A model generated the notes under the pieces. It saw only the letters and a list, made by a program, of their open reading frames with translations, was not told the DNA's origin and did not search any database. This document shows, piece by piece, positions 6,483-7,533 of a stretch of 7,533 nt of DNA. Source of the stretch: Clostridiales bacterium (GTDB lineage: Bacteria; Bacillota; Clostridia; Lachnospirales; Lachnospiraceae). The translations under genes and the position numbers were made by a program. The number at the start of each line of letters is the position of its first letter. Within the stretch, counting starts at the first letter, position 1. The DNA lies in contig JAHZHF010000006.1 in NCBI GenBank assembly GCA_019420405.1, positions 18,379 through 25,911 of the forward strand, given 5' to 3'.

Positions 6483-6522
6483 TTTACACAGATTTAACAT
6501 ATTGCTGATTTTACATTTTACA
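6483..6522 (+). promoter_or_regulatory. Candidate PhoP-type operator upstream of pstS
   Basis: TTWACA words are found at 6483 (TTTACA), 6494 (TTAACA), 6510 (TTTACA) and 6517 (TTTACA). The first two are 11 bp apart, the spacing expected for PhoP-type direct repeats. The words overlap or abut the -35 region of the pstS promoter. In characterised Firmicutes the pst operon belongs to the PhoPR regulon, which fits, but no regulator gene lies in the window. Confidence 0.45.
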
Positions 6523-6537
6523 TTTCTTTTTTATGAT
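6510..6537 (+). promoter_or_regulatory. pstS promoter (-35 TTTACA, -10 TATGAT)
   Basis: TTTACA (6510-6515) and TATGAT (6532-6537) are 16 bp apart, each one mismatch from the sigma-A consensus. The predicted transcription start is near 6544. This leaves a leader of about 85 nt before the pstS ATG and makes pstS independent of the phosphonate operon. Confidence 0.55.
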
Positions 6538-6546
6538 AAATACCGT

Positions 6547-6587
6547 TGACGGACGAAAGAAATTCCGTCAGACTGGCAGCAAGCCGG
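6547..6587 (+). other. Paired hairpins in the pstS leader
   Basis: TGACGGA (6547-6553) pairs with TCCGTCA (6564-6570) in a perfect 7-bp stem. CTGGC (6573-6577) pairs with GCCGG (6583-6587) with one G-U pair and a 5-nt loop. The first hairpin would start within a few bases of the predicted 5' end. A 5'-terminal hairpin can protect the message. I do not recognise it as a known riboswitch. Confidence 0.4.
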
Positions 6588-6628
6588 AATACATAATAAC
6601 CTGAATTGAAAAAGGAGATTATCAAACC

Positions 6629-7533
6629 ATGAAAATGAAAAAGTTTATCGCAGTTTTATCAGTAGCAAGTATGATGGCAGTTGCAGCTGCAGGATGCGGC
6701 AGCAGCAGTGACACTTCCGCTCAGGGAGATGGGGCGGCTTCAACAGACGAGGGAAGCTCTTCTGAGTGGGATGCGGCAAGCGCAATCACAGTAGTATCCC
6801 GTGAGGAAGGTTCCGGAACAAGAGGAGCGTTCACAGAGCTGTTCGGTGTTGTGGATGAAGACGACAATGATATGACAACACTTGACGCGCAGGTGACAAA
6901 CAGCACATCAGTTATGATGACAACAGTATCTGAGAATGAGTACGCGATCGGATATATTTCACTTGGCTCTCTTGATGAGTCTCTTGTAAAAGCTGTTAAG
7001 ATTGACGGAGCAGAGGCTACTGCAGAGAATATCGAGAACGGCAGCTATAAAGTATCCAGACCGTTTAACGTAGCTGTTAAACCGGATCTTGACAACCCGG
7101 TTGCAACAGACTTCCTTGCATTCATCATGAGCACAGAGGGTCAGGCAGTTGTTTCCGAAGAGGGATATATCCCGGTAGCTGACGTAGAGGCTTATGCAGG
7201 AGAGGCTCCGGAAGGAAGCTGTGTAGTAGGAGGATCTTCTTCCGTGTCTCCGCTGATGGAGAAGCTGATCGAGGCTTATGCTGAGGTGAACCCGAACGCA
7301 TCTATCGAGCTGCAGACATCTGATTCAACAACAGGTATGACATCTGCAATCGAGGGAAGCTATGACATCGGTATGGCATCCAGAGAGCTGAAAGACGAAG
7401 AGGCTGCTGAACTTACAGGAACAGTAATCGCTACAGACGGTATCGCAGTAATCGTAAACCAGAACAACCCGACAGATGATATGACATCAGATCAGGTAAA
7501 ATCAATCTATGTCGGCGATGTTACAACATGGGA
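6629..7533 (+). CDS. pstS: PstS-like phosphate-binding lipoprotein (3' partial, half-domains in reversed order)
   Basis: 301 codons plus two bases are visible and the gene runs off the right edge. The start follows AAAAAGGAG at about 6609-6617. A signal peptide ends in the lipobox A20-A21-G22-Cys23, followed by a Ser/Gly/Asp-rich linker (24-52). Residues 53-183 match the C-terminal half of PstS. They carry the phosphate-loop motif VSREEGSGTRGAF (56-68), then AIGYISLGSL, and end in EEGYIPV. Residues 199-301 match the N-terminal half, with GGSSSVSPLMEKL (201-213), TSDSTTGMTSAIEG (230-243), DIGMASREL (246-254), DGIAVIVN (270-277) and DQVKSIYVGDVTTW at the edge. Normal PstS has these in the opposite order. 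The protein should capture phosphate outside the cell for PstCAB, whose genes would be expected to the right but are not seen. A related oxyanion ligand is possible. Confidence 0.82.
   Translation, partial: MKMKKFIAVLSVASMMAVAAAGCGSSSDTSAQGDGAASTDEGSSSEWDAASAITVVSREEGSGTRGAFTELFGVVDEDDNDMTTLDAQVTNSTSVMMTTVSENEYAIGYISLGSLDESLVKAVKIDGAEATAENIENGSYKVSRPFNVAVKPDLDNPVATDFLAFIMSTEGQAVVSEEGYIPVADVEAYAGEAPEGSCVVGGSSSVSPLMEKLIEAYAEVNPNASIELQTSDSTTGMTSAIEGSYDIGMASRELKDEEAAELTGTVIATDGIAVIVNQNNPTDDMTSDQVKSIYVGDVTTW

Overview
The window looks like chromosomal DNA of a low-to-moderate GC Firmicute, most likely a gut Clostridia of the Lachnospiraceae type. The basis is strong AGGAGG-type ribosome sites, AT-rich intergenic stretches, Lys/Glu-rich proteins, and two lipoproteins with Gram-positive style signal peptides. 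The organism call is inference from style, not from a marker gene. All supported genes are on the + strand.

Layout: (a) 1-611, the C-terminal sugar-isomerase (SIS) half of an RpiR-family regulator that enters from the left edge. (b) 634-684, a strong intrinsic terminator overlapped by two DNA dyads and TTWACA words. (c) 711-832, a promoter and a GC-rich, foldable leader. (d) 833-6339, a five-gene phosphonate operon: ATPase, fused two-domain permease, binding lipoprotein, phnW and phnX. (e) 6340-6628, a 289-base intergenic region with a long stem-loop, TTWACA words, a promoter and a hairpin-bearing leader. (f) 6629-7533, the start of a PstS-like phosphate-binding lipoprotein that runs off the right edge.

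The operon encodes a self-contained route from external 2-aminoethylphosphonate (2-AEP) to inorganic phosphate. The lipoprotein captures the substrate and the ATPase/permease imports it. PhnW transaminates it with pyruvate to phosphonoacetaldehyde and alanine, and PhnX cleaves the C-P bond to acetaldehyde and phosphate. The transporter substrate is inferred from linkage to phnW and phnX. The next locus starts a phosphate uptake system, so the window reads as a phosphorus-acquisition island.

The points most worth a second look are these. TTWACA words occur in the same order upstream of both the phosphonate operon and pstS, which hints at shared PhoP-type control. The PstS-like protein carries its two half-domains in reversed order, as in a circular permutation. 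The phosphonate operon has a structured leader with a tandem 9-mer and a GNRA-capped hairpin that matches no riboswitch I know. I found no CRISPR array, insertion sequence, tRNA or rRNA.
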